From: Roseburia sp. CAG:303
GTDB taxonomy: Bacteria > Bacillota > Clostridia > Lachnospirales > Lachnospiraceae
Direction of reading: 5' to 3'
NCBI GenBank assembly: GCA_000437755.1
Contig: FR900149.1
Coordinates: 37,427 to 56,359, forward strand
DNA length: 18,933 bases
Within the stretch, counting starts at the first letter, position 1; every line of letters starts with the position of its first letter. Under the pieces are notes generated by a model that worked only from the letters and a program-made list of their open reading frames with translations, was not told the origin of the DNA and searched no databases. A program made the position numbers and the translations under genes. Of this stretch, positions 8,167 to 15,128 are shown one piece after another.

Positions 8167-8921
8167 AATCTTACCGGTACTCCTTTTTGATGAAGATAAT
8201 TCTTCAGTTGCTTAATCTCCAGTTCTTTGTAATGGAATAAAGATGCCGCCAGTGTCGCATCCGCCTTGCCTGCCGTCAGTGCATCGTAAAAATGTTCCTC
8301 CGTACCGGCACCGCCCGATGCAATTACCGGTATACTTACATTTTCAGCAATGGTTCTTGTCAGTTCAATATCATAACCGGCTTTTGTTCCGTCGCAGTCC
8401 ATACTGGTCAGAAGAATTTCCCCTGCTCCGAGCCGGTTCACTTTCATTGCCCATTCTACGGCATCCAGTCCGGTATCAATACGGCCTCCGTTTTTATATA
8501 TATTCCAGCCTCCGCCCGGTCTTCTTTTGGCATCGATGGCGACAACCACACACTGGCTGCCGAATTTGTCCGCCGCCTGTGCAATCAGATCCGGATTGTT
8601 AATTGCTGCCGAATTTACAGATATTTTATCTGCACCTTCACGGAGCAGTTCCTTAAAATCATCAACCGTCCGTATTCCGCCGCCGACCGTAAATGGAATA
8701 AAGACATTTTCCGCAACCCGTCTTACCATATCGACAACGGTTTTTCTTGCATCAGAAGAAGCTGTAATATCCAGAAATACAAGCTCATCCGCATCGGCTG
8801 CATCATAAGCTTTCGCAACCTCTACCGGATCACCTGCATCTTTCAGATTCACAAAATTGATTCCCTTTACCACACGGTTATTATTAACATCCAGACATGG
8901 AATAATTCTTTTTGTATACAT
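8154..8921 (-). CDS. hisF: Imidazole glycerol phosphate synthase, cyclase subunit HisF
   Basis: A 255-aa (beta/alpha)8-barrel subunit that joins ammonia from HisH with PRFAR to give imidazole glycerol phosphate and AICAR, the branch point of histidine and purine synthesis. The catalytic pair is in canonical numbering: D11 (in IIPCLDV) and D130 (in VVVAID). Phosphate-binding loops TVGGGI (78-83) and ASGGAG are intact. The frame is open to an earlier ATG at 8951, but MYTKRIIPCLD is the conserved N-terminus and the ATG at 8921 has an excellent SD, so the later start is preferred. It lies 16 nt downstream of hisH, its obligate partner. hisA, hisB and the other histidine genes are absent from this window. 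Confidence 0.97.
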   Translation of the reverse strand: MYTKRIIPCLDVNNNRVVKGINFVNLKDAGDPVEVAKAYDAADADELVFLDITASSDARKTVVDMVRRVAENVFIPFTVGGGIRTVDDFKELLREGADKISVNSAAINNPDLIAQAADKFGSQCVVVAIDAKRRPGGGWNIYKNGGRIDTGLDAVEWAMKVNRLGAGEILLTSMDCDGTKAGYDIELTRTIAENVSIPVIASGGAGTEEHFYDALTAGKADATLAASLFHYKELEIKQLKNYLHQKGVPVRLCLD

Positions 8922-8927
8922 CTTATT

Positions 8928-8934
8928 CTCCTTT
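8928..8934 (-). promoter_or_regulatory. Ribosome binding site fixing the hisF start
   Basis: AAAGGAG on the minus strand, 6 nt before the ATG at 8921. It lies inside the frame that would be used from the upstream ATG at 8951, so it argues for the shorter HisF. Confidence 0.85.
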
Positions 8935-8937
8935 GTT

Positions 8938-9543
8938 CTATAATGCTGCAAAATTCTTTAATATCTGCAAACCGGTTTCCCCACTTTTCTCCGGATGAAA
9001 CTGGCATGCAAATATATTATCTTTTTCTACAGATGCATGAACCTTTGTCCCATAGTCAATCGTCGCTCTGACAATGGATTCTTCCTCTGCATGAAGATAA
9101 TAGGAATGTACAAAATAGACAAAGGAATGATCCGGAATCCCGCGGAACAATCTGCCATCATTGCACAAATCCAGGGAATTCCATGCAATATTCGGTATTT
9201 TAAGGGAATCTGCTTCCGGAAGTCTTAAGATCCTTCCCTTTAACAGTCCCAGTCCACTGACTCCAGGACTCTCCTCACTGCTTTCAAACAGAAGCTGGAG
9301 ACCAAGACAGATCCCCAGGAAAGGAATCTGTCTGTCTGCGACATCATAAATCGTATTGATCAGCTGATAGGATTTCAGCTTTTCCATCGCATCCCCAAAA
9401 CTTCCCACTCCGGGCAAAACCACTTTATCCGCTGCGAGAATCTCATCCCTGTCCCGTGAAATAATAACATCTTCGCCGATGTATTGCATTGCCTTTTCCA
9501 CACTACGGAGATTCCCGGCATCATAATCAATTATCGCTATCAT
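8938..9543 (-). CDS. hisH: Imidazole glycerol phosphate synthase, glutaminase subunit HisH
   Basis: A 201-aa class I glutamine amidotransferase that hydrolyses glutamine and passes ammonia through the HisF barrel. The triad is visible: C79 (GICLGLQ), H183 and E185 (QFHPEKSG). The oxyanion segment PGVGSFGDAM (44-53) is intact. The start at 9543 (MIAIIDYDAGNL) is chosen because this is the family N-terminus. An ATG 4 codons earlier (9555) has AAAGG directly touching it, with no spacer. The gene overlaps the 3' end of the 518-aa gene by 17 bp, which suggests translational coupling. One oddity: the usually conserved PHxGWN interface motif reads PNIAWN (117-122); the Trp is kept but His and Gly are changed to Asn and Ala. 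Confidence 0.96.
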   Translation of the reverse strand: MIAIIDYDAGNLRSVEKAMQYIGEDVIISRDRDEILAADKVVLPGVGSFGDAMEKLKSYQLINTIYDVADRQIPFLGICLGLQLLFESSEESPGVSGLGLLKGRILRLPEADSLKIPNIAWNSLDLCNDGRLFRGIPDHSFVYFVHSYYLHAEEESIVRATIDYGTKVHASVEKDNIFACQFHPEKSGETGLQILKNFAAL

Positions 9544-11083
9544 CTGTCTGTGCATCCTTTCTCTCTGCCTGACCGGCTATTTCTGCCACCCTCTTTGAGT
9601 ATGCTAGCTTCTTGCCACCCAGATTAATTTCCCTCGCTTCACTCTCAGTAATGCCGTATACATCCTGAAGTGCCGTATCAATCCAGGTAAGTGCCTGACT
9701 CAAATCATTATAGCAATTATATTCATCCCTAGCAATATCCTTATATTTATCAAACATACGGACTCCATTTAACAGGGAATCCAGAGCATCCGTGTAATTT
9801 CCAATCTTAATCAGTTCCGCATAGGAACGGTAATTTGCATATACCTGCATAACGGTATTTACCTGTCCGTAGAAATATTCATCATCCTTTTTAATATCCA
9901 GATGATACAGTTCATCATATGCCTGTCCGTATTTCTGGTTTACATAATAGGTTGTTGCATTGCTGATTCCTGTTTGGTACTGATAATAAGAGCCACCAAA
10001 CAACACCCCCAGAACCATCAGTGCACCTACGGATAATAAAAATATCAGAAACGGAATCGGTACTTTGATGATTTCCTCCGGACCTTTCGGCTCTTTTGGC
10101 TTCTTTTCCTTCTTCGGCTTCTTTGGTTTTTTCTGTTTTGGCTTTTTCTGTTTCTTCGGCTTCTTTTTCTTTTCTTTCTTCTTCTTTTTCTTCTTTTTGT
10201 CCTCGGCAGGCTGTTCTTCCTCCGGTTCATCGGTTTTCTCCGGAATATCATCCAAGCCCTCTCCAAGCCCGAGATCACTGATTAAAGAATTAATGCTCTC
10301 TGTCTCATCTTCCGGTGCAGCCCCTGGGGTTCCTTCCGGCTGTCCTTCCACCTGCGGTGTATTTTCTTCCGCTTCTTCTGACGTATTCTCTTCTGAACCG
10401 GTTGCTTTCTCCTGTTCGTCCGCCTTCTCCGGTAAAGCTTCTGCTTCCTTCTGACCATTCTGCATCAAATCAAGGGCAAGATCAACTTTTTGTTCTTCTG
10501 CGGTATCTTCTCTTTTCTTCCTTCCAAAGAGTTTCCTCTTCTTTTTCTTCTTCTTTGAAGAACGGTCATTTTTCTCCAGATCCTCGATCCCGGCGGTATC
10601 TTCTCCGGCATTTTCCGGTGTAACTCCCAGAATGTCATATAATCCCATCATATCATCTTCTGGTGATTCATGGGTCCCTTGTTGTTCCCCTGATTCCGGG
10701 GTCCCTTGTTGTTCCCTTGATTCCGGGGTCCCTTGTTGTTCCTCTGATTCCGGGTTTCCTTGCGGTTTCTCTGATTCCGGGGCTTTTTGCTGTTCCCCAC
10801 TGCCTGCTTTCTTCTCTGCCGCACGGTTATTCTCTATATCTTCCTGCTTTTTCAATCCTTCTTTTGCGACCTTCTCCGGCAGTCTGCTACTTTCACTCTG
10901 GGACGGATCTTTCATCCAGCCTTTTTCAATATTGCTGAAAAAATCATCATCGGAGCCAGCCAGTTCTTTCAAATCGTCTCTAAAAATATCATCTGGTATC
11001 TCTTCTCCGCCATCATTTTTTAAAACAGAATTTAGTAAATTATCAAGATAATCTTCTTCTGCTGCATTATTCTGCTTTGGCAT
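9527..11083 (-). CDS. Uncharacterised bitopic membrane protein with acidic/Lys-rich cytoplasmic region
   Basis: A 518-aa protein I do not recognise. Visible parts: acidic N-terminus (1-60); PESxEQQGT repeats (101-139); short basic block KKKKKKRKLFGRKKR (177-191); long Glu-rich disordered stretch (193-294); extremely Lys/Pro-rich block (296-333); one transmembrane helix (about 341-363, VPIPFLIFLLSVG...); then a helical C-terminal domain (about 366-505) rich in Tyr and Asp that could be TPR-like. By the positive-inside rule the first 340 residues are cytoplasmic and the C-terminal domain is outside. A GGGAGG SD lies 6 nt before the ATG. The gene is 11 nt after the sirtuin-like gene and overlaps hisH. 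The cytoplasmic part is a polyampholyte, which might bind nucleic acid, phospholipid or an acidic partner (inference only). The helical outer domain is the only part likely to give a structural match. Confidence 0.9.
   Translation of the reverse strand: MPKQNNAAEEDYLDNLLNSVLKNDGGEEIPDDIFRDDLKELAGSDDDFFSNIEKGWMKDPSQSESSRLPEKVAKEGLKKQEDIENNRAAEKKAGSGEQQKAPESEKPQGNPESEEQQGTPESREQQGTPESGEQQGTHESPEDDMMGLYDILGVTPENAGEDTAGIEDLEKNDRSSKKKKKKRKLFGRKKREDTAEEQKVDLALDLMQNGQKEAEALPEKADEQEKATGSEENTSEEAEENTPQVEGQPEGTPGAAPEDETESINSLISDLGLGEGLDDIPEKTDEPEEEQPAEDKKKKKKKKEKKKKPKKQKKPKQKKPKKPKKEKKPKEPKGPEEIIKVPIPFLIFLLSVGALMVLGVLFGGSYYQYQTGISNATTYYVNQKYGQAYDELYHLDIKKDDEYFYGQVNTVMQVYANYRSYAELIKIGNYTDALDSLLNGVRMFDKYKDIARDEYNCYNDLSQALTWIDTALQDVYGITESEAREINLGGKKLAYSKRVAEIAGQAERKDAQTDDSDN
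10664..10783 (-). repeat. 27-bp in-frame repeats coding PESxEQQGT
   Basis: Residues 101-140 of the 518-aa protein are four successive nine-residue units: PESEKPQGN, PESEEQQGT, PESREQQGT, PESGEQQGT, then a partial HESPED. The last three are nearly identical in DNA (shared TGATTCCGGGGTCCCTTG on the + strand), which points to recent tandem expansion and likely length variation between strains. Confidence 0.85.
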
Positions 11084-11094
11084 CTTTTTCCTCC

Positions 11095-11841
11095 CTATAA
11101 ACTTACTCTTTCTGAATTATTCTCTGTTATTTCCTTAAGAAAATCTTTACTGTTTCGCTGAACAGAAAAAGATTTTTCTTTTATTTCTTCTGCAATCTGT
11201 GGAAATTGTTCATTTACTCTTACAAAAACTGCTTTTTGATTCAATGCTGCAACTTTCTCAAACGGCCACCTTATAACAGATGGAAAGTGAAATCCAACTC
11301 CTAATTCAAGAATACAGATATTCTTATTCAATGTTCCGGTCAGCCACATCTGGTATCTTTTCCAGCTCTCCAGATAACCCTGTTCGGAATAACATTCCCT
11401 GCCTATCAGATTCGGCACTAAAACAGCATTGCAATGAGGGCAGACAGGAGACAGTTCCTTCTGTTGCTGTAAATCGCTGATCTGCCACACTTCATCCGAA
11501 CACTCACCACTGCACTGGAACTTCATTCTTGTCCCAAATGGTGCTGTTACCCTTCCTTTGTCCATGCCTGAACAGAAAATAAAATCATCATTACACATGG
11601 TTACAATGAAATAATTTTTATTTTTCACAAGCTGCACAAGCCTGTCATAGATTTCAAAATGTTCTCTGATTTCCTGTGTACTTTTTTCTTCCAGCTGTTT
11701 CAGATAACAACAGGAATTCTGATAATCCTCTGCCCGGATCTGTTCTTCCGGATATGCAAATTCTTCTCCGATTCCGATAAGAAGCATATCTGCATTTTCC
11801 ACGGTCTTCTTTATCTGCTGCAATGTAGATTCTGAACCCAC
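11095..11841 (-). CDS. Divergent SIR2 (sirtuin)-like protein, probably without deacylase activity
   Basis: A 248-aa protein with the outline of a sirtuin but lacking its signature residues. The N-terminal Rossmann strand ADMLLIGIGEEF (17-28) stands where sirtuins have GAGxS. NDDFIFCSGMDKGRVTAPFG (84-103) lies where they have QNID...LHG, so the catalytic His appears to be Phe. A four-Cys zinc knuckle is kept (C110, C114, C134, C137, as CSGEC and CPHC), followed by VPNLIG, like the RPNVVxFGE segment. ICILELGVGFHFPSVIRWPFEKV resembles the later NAD-fold strand. It may be a binding module or scaffold (inference). The GTG start at 11841 is chosen over a TTG five codons earlier because GGAGG lies 8 nt before it. 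The gene sits between cheV (24 nt upstream) and the 518-aa membrane gene (11 nt downstream). Confidence 0.75.
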   Translation of the reverse strand: MGSESTLQQIKKTVENADMLLIGIGEEFAYPEEQIRAEDYQNSCCYLKQLEEKSTQEIREHFEIYDRLVQLVKNKNYFIVTMCNDDFIFCSGMDKGRVTAPFGTRMKFQCSGECSDEVWQISDLQQQKELSPVCPHCNAVLVPNLIGRECYSEQGYLESWKRYQMWLTGTLNKNICILELGVGFHFPSVIRWPFEKVAALNQKAVFVRVNEQFPQIAEEIKEKSFSVQRNSKDFLKEITENNSERVSL

Positions 11842-11849
11842 TCCTGTAT

Positions 11850-11854
11850 CCTCC
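11850..11854 (-). promoter_or_regulatory. Ribosome binding site fixing a GTG start for the sirtuin-like gene
   Basis: GGAGG on the minus strand, 8 nt before the GTG at 11841. It lies directly after the alternative TTG (11856), which has no SD of its own. Confidence 0.75.
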
Positions 11855-11865
11855 AAATTTATAAC

Positions 11866-12786
11866 TTATTCGTTTTCTTCCGTACCTTTTCCAAGCAGTT
11901 TATCAATTACCTGTACAAGACTTCCGATTTCAGGTTTTGAAAGCTGGTAATCTGCTCCCAGAGCATGACCTTTTGCACGCATTTCATCATTTACAAGTGA
12001 TGAAAAAATAACTAATGGAATGGACTTTAATTCCTCATCGGATTTTACCAGTTTTGTAAGACGGTGTCCATCCATAACCGGCATCTCGATATCGGTTATG
12101 ATACAGCTTACTTTCTCTGTCGGATTGCCTTCCTTCTTAAACTTCTCCAGCTGTTTCCATGCTTCATCACCATTTGCGGTACGAATCAGGTTTGTATAAC
12201 CGGCTTTCTTTAAAGAATCACTGATCAACTGGCTTAATAATGGGGAATCCTCCGCCATCAGAATCGGCTCGTCACATCTTTCTCTTTCGCCAAGTAAGGT
12301 AATATCAGAAACTTTCAGACCGGTTTCCGGACTAATATCGGTTACAATCTTTTCAAAATCAAGAATGATAATCAGTTTTTTGTCCATTTTGATGATTCCG
12401 GTTGCAACACTTGTCTCGTTGGTATTTAGGGTTGCTTCCGGTTTGATAATATCTGCCCATGAGATTCTGTGGATACCTACTACAGACTGTACATGGAACG
12501 CAATATCCAGCTTATTGAAGTTTGTAATAATCATCATATCCGTCTGTGTAGAACCTGTCATGGCAAGATTCAGTTCCTTTGCAAGGCTGATAACTGTAAT
12601 AATCTTATCTCTCGGCATGAAGATACCTTCAATGCTCGGATGTGAATTCGGTACCGGTGTTACCTCCTGATATCCTATGATTTCGCGCACCTTTGCCACA
12701 TTGATGCCATAATGATTATTGCCGATGGTAAACTCCAGTACCTCTAACTCATTTGTTCCATTCTCCAATAAAATATTTGTTTCCAT
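11866..12786 (-). CDS. cheV: Chemotaxis protein CheV (CheW domain plus receiver domain)
   Basis: A 306-aa two-domain coupling protein. Residues about 12-155 form a CheW-like domain (LEVLEFTIGNNHYGINVAKVREII...PSIEGIFMPRDKIITVISLAKEL), which links chemoreceptors to the kinase CheA. Residues about 172-300 form a receiver with the acidic pair E179-D180, phosphoacceptor D232 (TDIEMPVMDG), S262 or S263 in the Thr/Ser position, and K284 (LSKPEIG). In characterised CheV proteins phosphorylation by CheA adjusts receptor coupling during adaptation. SD AAGGAGG is 10 nt from the ATG. It is the second gene of the operon, 15 nt after the lipoprotein gene. No other che or flagellar gene is in the window, so this is a detached chemotaxis gene; the organism is probably motile. 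Confidence 0.95.
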   Translation of the reverse strand: METNILLENGTNELEVLEFTIGNNHYGINVAKVREIIGYQEVTPVPNSHPSIEGIFMPRDKIITVISLAKELNLAMTGSTQTDMMIITNFNKLDIAFHVQSVVGIHRISWADIIKPEATLNTNETSVATGIIKMDKKLIIILDFEKIVTDISPETGLKVSDITLLGERERCDEPILMAEDSPLLSQLISDSLKKAGYTNLIRTANGDEAWKQLEKFKKEGNPTEKVSCIITDIEMPVMDGHRLTKLVKSDEELKSIPLVIFSSLVNDEMRAKGHALGADYQLSKPEIGSLVQVIDKLLGKGTEENE

Positions 12787-12801
12787 AATAATTATGCCTC
12801 C

Positions 12802-13512
12802 TTATTGTATGACAACAGTTCCCTGCTTATCGTTATATGTTAGGTTTAGTTTTACTGAACCTATGTTATCCGCATCATTCTCATTGATCTGGAACACCAG
12901 GACAAGTTCTGTACTGCCGCCTGCCGGTATCGTTCCCCGATATGTATTAAGTGCATTTAAAAGTGCCGTTACCTGTGCGTTCATCCGGACAGAGTCATTG
13001 ATAATTCCTTTATATTCTGCTTTTGTTCCAAGCATATCAAGAGCAGCATCCGTTCCTCCTGTATTCGTCACGGCAAATTTCAGGACTAAAAGTCTGTATC
13101 CCTTTACAGCGACCATACTCATTCCTAACCCACTGCTCGCAGACGGATAGGAATCCGTCACCTCATAACCCGCCGGCTGGATATCCAGACCGTTTACCTG
13201 GAACAGACTGTTCATATCTGTCAGGGTAGTGGAAGAATCCGACACACCTGCCTGATTCTGACTGTCCGTTCCTGCCACATTACTGCTTGTCTGTGCTTCC
13301 GTCTCTGTTTCGGACTCTGCTTCCACATAAGTCATTCTGTCAATATAATTCTTATCATGACGTAAGATCAGATTGGCCGAATACTGAACATATAAATTTT
13401 TCTCTTCTTCTGACATCCCTGTCAATTCTGATTTTGCACACCCCGTACCAGAAACAGCCATCAATGCTGCAAGCATAAGACATACAGTTTTTTTCATCTT
13501 TTTCCGATTCAT
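12802..13512 (-). CDS. Uncharacterised lipoprotein
   Basis: A 236-aa exported lipoprotein. The N-terminus has a basic stretch (MNRKKMKK), a hydrophobic core and lipobox VSGTGC with the lipidated Cys at 25. Residues about 63-98 are a Glu/Ser/Thr/Gln-rich, low-complexity spacer. Residues about 102-236 look like an all-beta, Ig-like domain of the kind found in DUF4352/DUF5067-type lipoproteins (YRLLVLKFAVTNTGGTDAAL..., TIPAGGSTELVLVFQI); I make this fold assignment by pattern only. The start at 13512 is preferred because AAAGG lies 7 nt before it; an in-frame GTG at 13518 would have only 1 nt spacing. It is the first gene after the promoter at 13560-13588. It could be a surface sensor or ligand-binding partner for the signalling genes downstream, but nothing shows this directly. 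Confidence 0.88.
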   Translation of the reverse strand: MNRKKMKKTVCLMLAALMAVSGTGCAKSELTGMSEEEKNLYVQYSANLILRHDKNYIDRMTYVEAESETETEAQTSSNVAGTDSQNQAGVSDSSTTLTDMNSLFQVNGLDIQPAGYEVTDSYPSASSGLGMSMVAVKGYRLLVLKFAVTNTGGTDAALDMLGTKAEYKGIINDSVRMNAQVTALLNALNTYRGTIPAGGSTELVLVFQINENDADNIGSVKLNLTYNDKQGTVVIQ

Positions 13513-13559
13513 ACGCACACCTTTATTCTTCCATATTTTTACTTCTTAACAATACTCAT

Positions 13560-13588
13560 ATTTTATCATTATTTTCAGAATACTTCAA
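13560..13588 (-). promoter_or_regulatory. SigmaA-type promoter of the lipoprotein-cheV-...-hisHF-ung operon
   Basis: On the minus strand TTGAAG (-35, 13583-13588), 17-nt spacer, TAAAAT (-10, 13560-13565), preceded by TG one base upstream (extended -10). Transcription would begin near 13553, leaving a leader of about 40 nt before the lipoprotein ATG. The -35 begins 2 nt after the stop codon of the histidine kinase gene. No hairpin terminator separates the two operons, so read-through from the kinase operon is possible. Confidence 0.72.
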
Positions 13589-13590
13589 TA

Positions 13591-15084
13591 TTAATTTTTG
13601 TCTTTTTCCACCTCAAACCAAAAATTCACTCCCTCTTCCCTGTTTTCCACCCCACACTGCATATTCATGGAATCCATGATCGCCTTTACAATGGACAGAC
13701 CGATGCCACTTCCGCCATACTCCCTGGTTCTCGCCTTATCCACCTTGTAGAATTTAATCCAGACTTTATCCAGATCTTCCTCTGGAATATGATTTCCTGT
13801 ATTATATACGTTCACACGCACGATTTTTTCTTTTTCTTCCAGGAAAATCCAGATTTTTTTTGCAAAGCCCAGATGATGAATTGCGTTACTGATATAATTT
13901 GTCAATACTTCCTCTATCTGGAATTCATCCGCCCACACATAGAGCTGCGTCTGGTTGTCAAAAAATACTTCTGCATTCTTTTCCTGAAGCAGTATATTGG
14001 ACTGATTCAACACTTCGTCAATCAGCGCAATGATATCAAACCGTTCCATCTCCACATAATTATTCCCAAATTCGATCTGATTGAGTGTCAGCAGTTTCTG
14101 TACCATCTTATTCATTTTGGCCGATTCATCTATAATCACATCACAGTAAAAATCCCTGCTTTCCGCATCATCATTCACACTTTCCTTCAATCCTTCCGCA
14201 TAGCCCTGAATAAGTGCAATCGGCGTCTTTAATTCATGTGAAACATTGGACAGAAATTCTTTTCTCATCTCATCGATTTCCGTTTTTTTCTGGATATCCG
14301 TCTGCAGTTTATTATTCGCACTCTTTAATTCGGAAATCGTTTTTTCCAGTGTTTCCGAAAGCTGGTTCATATTTCTTCCAAGAATCGCTACTTCGTCATT
14401 TCCTTTTACGTCATATTTTACATCAAAATCAAGATTACACATTTTCTGGGATATTTCTTCCAGCTTAAGCATGGGTTTTGTAAAACGGATGGAGAAAATG
14501 AGCATGGCTACCGTACCAAGTCCGATAATCAGAAGTCCGACTCTCAGATAGAACTGGTTTGCCGTCTCGACAACTCCGGAAATACTTTCCAGAGAACTGC
14601 GCATAATAAAAAACTCATTATCCTGTCCTATCTGCCCGCACATTTCGATGTATTCCCGTTTGCTGTCCTCCTCATAAATCTTCTGGACAACATAGTGTTC
14701 TTCATTTTTAATTACCTCTCCGCTCGTTGTATTATTAAACAGTATGTCCTTCAGTCTTGTCAGCAGAAGCTCATTTGTTATGCCGAATCCAGAACTGAAT
14801 GTAACGGATAAGTCCGAATCTACAACGAGTGCCGATATGCCTTCGGTCTCAAATTTAGAAGCCAGCTCTTTCTTCTGTGTATAAGTCAGATAGCTGTCTT
14901 CCTGCTCCAGTATCTTATTGACACTCTGGTAAGCCTCGATTAAATCCGTGGTCTTACTTTCGATATAATAAGATCCCATGAATGTTTTATTGATAAACCA
15001 GCTTGCAACCACGGACAATGTAGTAAATCCCACCAGCATAATCACAAGCCTTGTTCTGATTGAATGTATAATTCCAGGTTTCAT
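13591..15084 (-). CDS. Membrane sensor histidine kinase (HAMP, HisKA, HATPase_c)
   Basis: A 497-aa sensor kinase: TM1 (about 12-32), extracytoplasmic sensor region (33-178), TM2 (about 180-200), HAMP (201-253, FTKPMLKLEE...), HisKA with phosphoacceptor H283 in FLSNVSHELKTPIAL, and HATPase_c with N box (EEVLTNYISNAIHH, 391-404), G1 box (NTGNHIPEE, 428-436) and G2 box (GGSGIGLSIV, 457-466). The G1 box has Asn where many kinases have Asp, a variant common in Firmicutes kinases. The sensor region is PAS/Cache-sized with no recognisable ligand signature. Its partner is the response regulator 42 nt upstream. The SD (AAGGA) is 12 nt from the ATG, and a terminator-like hairpin lies just before it, so kinase output may be kept below that of the regulator. 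Confidence 0.95.
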   Translation of the reverse strand: MKPGIIHSIRTRLVIMLVGFTTLSVVASWFINKTFMGSYYIESKTTDLIEAYQSVNKILEQEDSYLTYTQKKELASKFETEGISALVVDSDLSVTFSSGFGITNELLLTRLKDILFNNTTSGEVIKNEEHYVVQKIYEEDSKREYIEMCGQIGQDNEFFIMRSSLESISGVVETANQFYLRVGLLIIGLGTVAMLIFSIRFTKPMLKLEEISQKMCNLDFDVKYDVKGNDEVAILGRNMNQLSETLEKTISELKSANNKLQTDIQKKTEIDEMRKEFLSNVSHELKTPIALIQGYAEGLKESVNDDAESRDFYCDVIIDESAKMNKMVQKLLTLNQIEFGNNYVEMERFDIIALIDEVLNQSNILLQEKNAEVFFDNQTQLYVWADEFQIEEVLTNYISNAIHHLGFAKKIWIFLEEKEKIVRVNVYNTGNHIPEEDLDKVWIKFYKVDKARTREYGGSGIGLSIVKAIMDSMNMQCGVENREEGVNFWFEVEKDKN

Positions 15085-15101
15085 ATTTCATCACTTTCCT
15101 T

Positions 15102-15128
15102 AAAAAACAAGGAGACTACGGCCTCCTT
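15102..15128 (-). terminator. Small terminator/attenuator-like hairpin between regulator and kinase
   Basis: On the minus strand AAGGAG pairs with CTCCTT (stem 6 bp, 8 with a G-T and a C-G inside, loop CGTA), followed by G then TTTTTT. The stem begins in the last two bases of the regulator stop codon. The form is that of a weak intrinsic terminator inside an operon, which would reduce but not block transcription of the kinase. It could also protect the 3' end of an upstream transcript. Confidence 0.65.

Noticed and set aside
8922..8951. Longer HisF with ten extra N-terminal residues
   Set aside because: The SD AAAGGAG lies within this stretch, 6 nt before the ATG at 8921, and MYTKRIIPCLD is the conserved family start with D11 and D130 in canonical positions.
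8292..9071. 259-codon open frame on the + strand across hisF and hisH
   Set aside because: It lies wholly antisense to two unmistakable genes, its product is rich in Cys/Ile/Tyr without domain character, and no ribosome binding site or promoter serves it.
10065..10454. 129-codon + strand frame coding a Phe/Ser-rich, membrane-like product
   Set aside because: It is the mirror image of the Lys/Glu codon runs of the 518-aa gene (AAG/AAA read backwards gives Phe/Leu), so it is a composition artefact.
10664..10783. Possible CRISPR-like array of 27-bp repeats
   Set aside because: The units are directly contiguous without spacers, stay in frame and code a regular peptide repeat. The same holds for the 18-bp repeats at 3208-3324.
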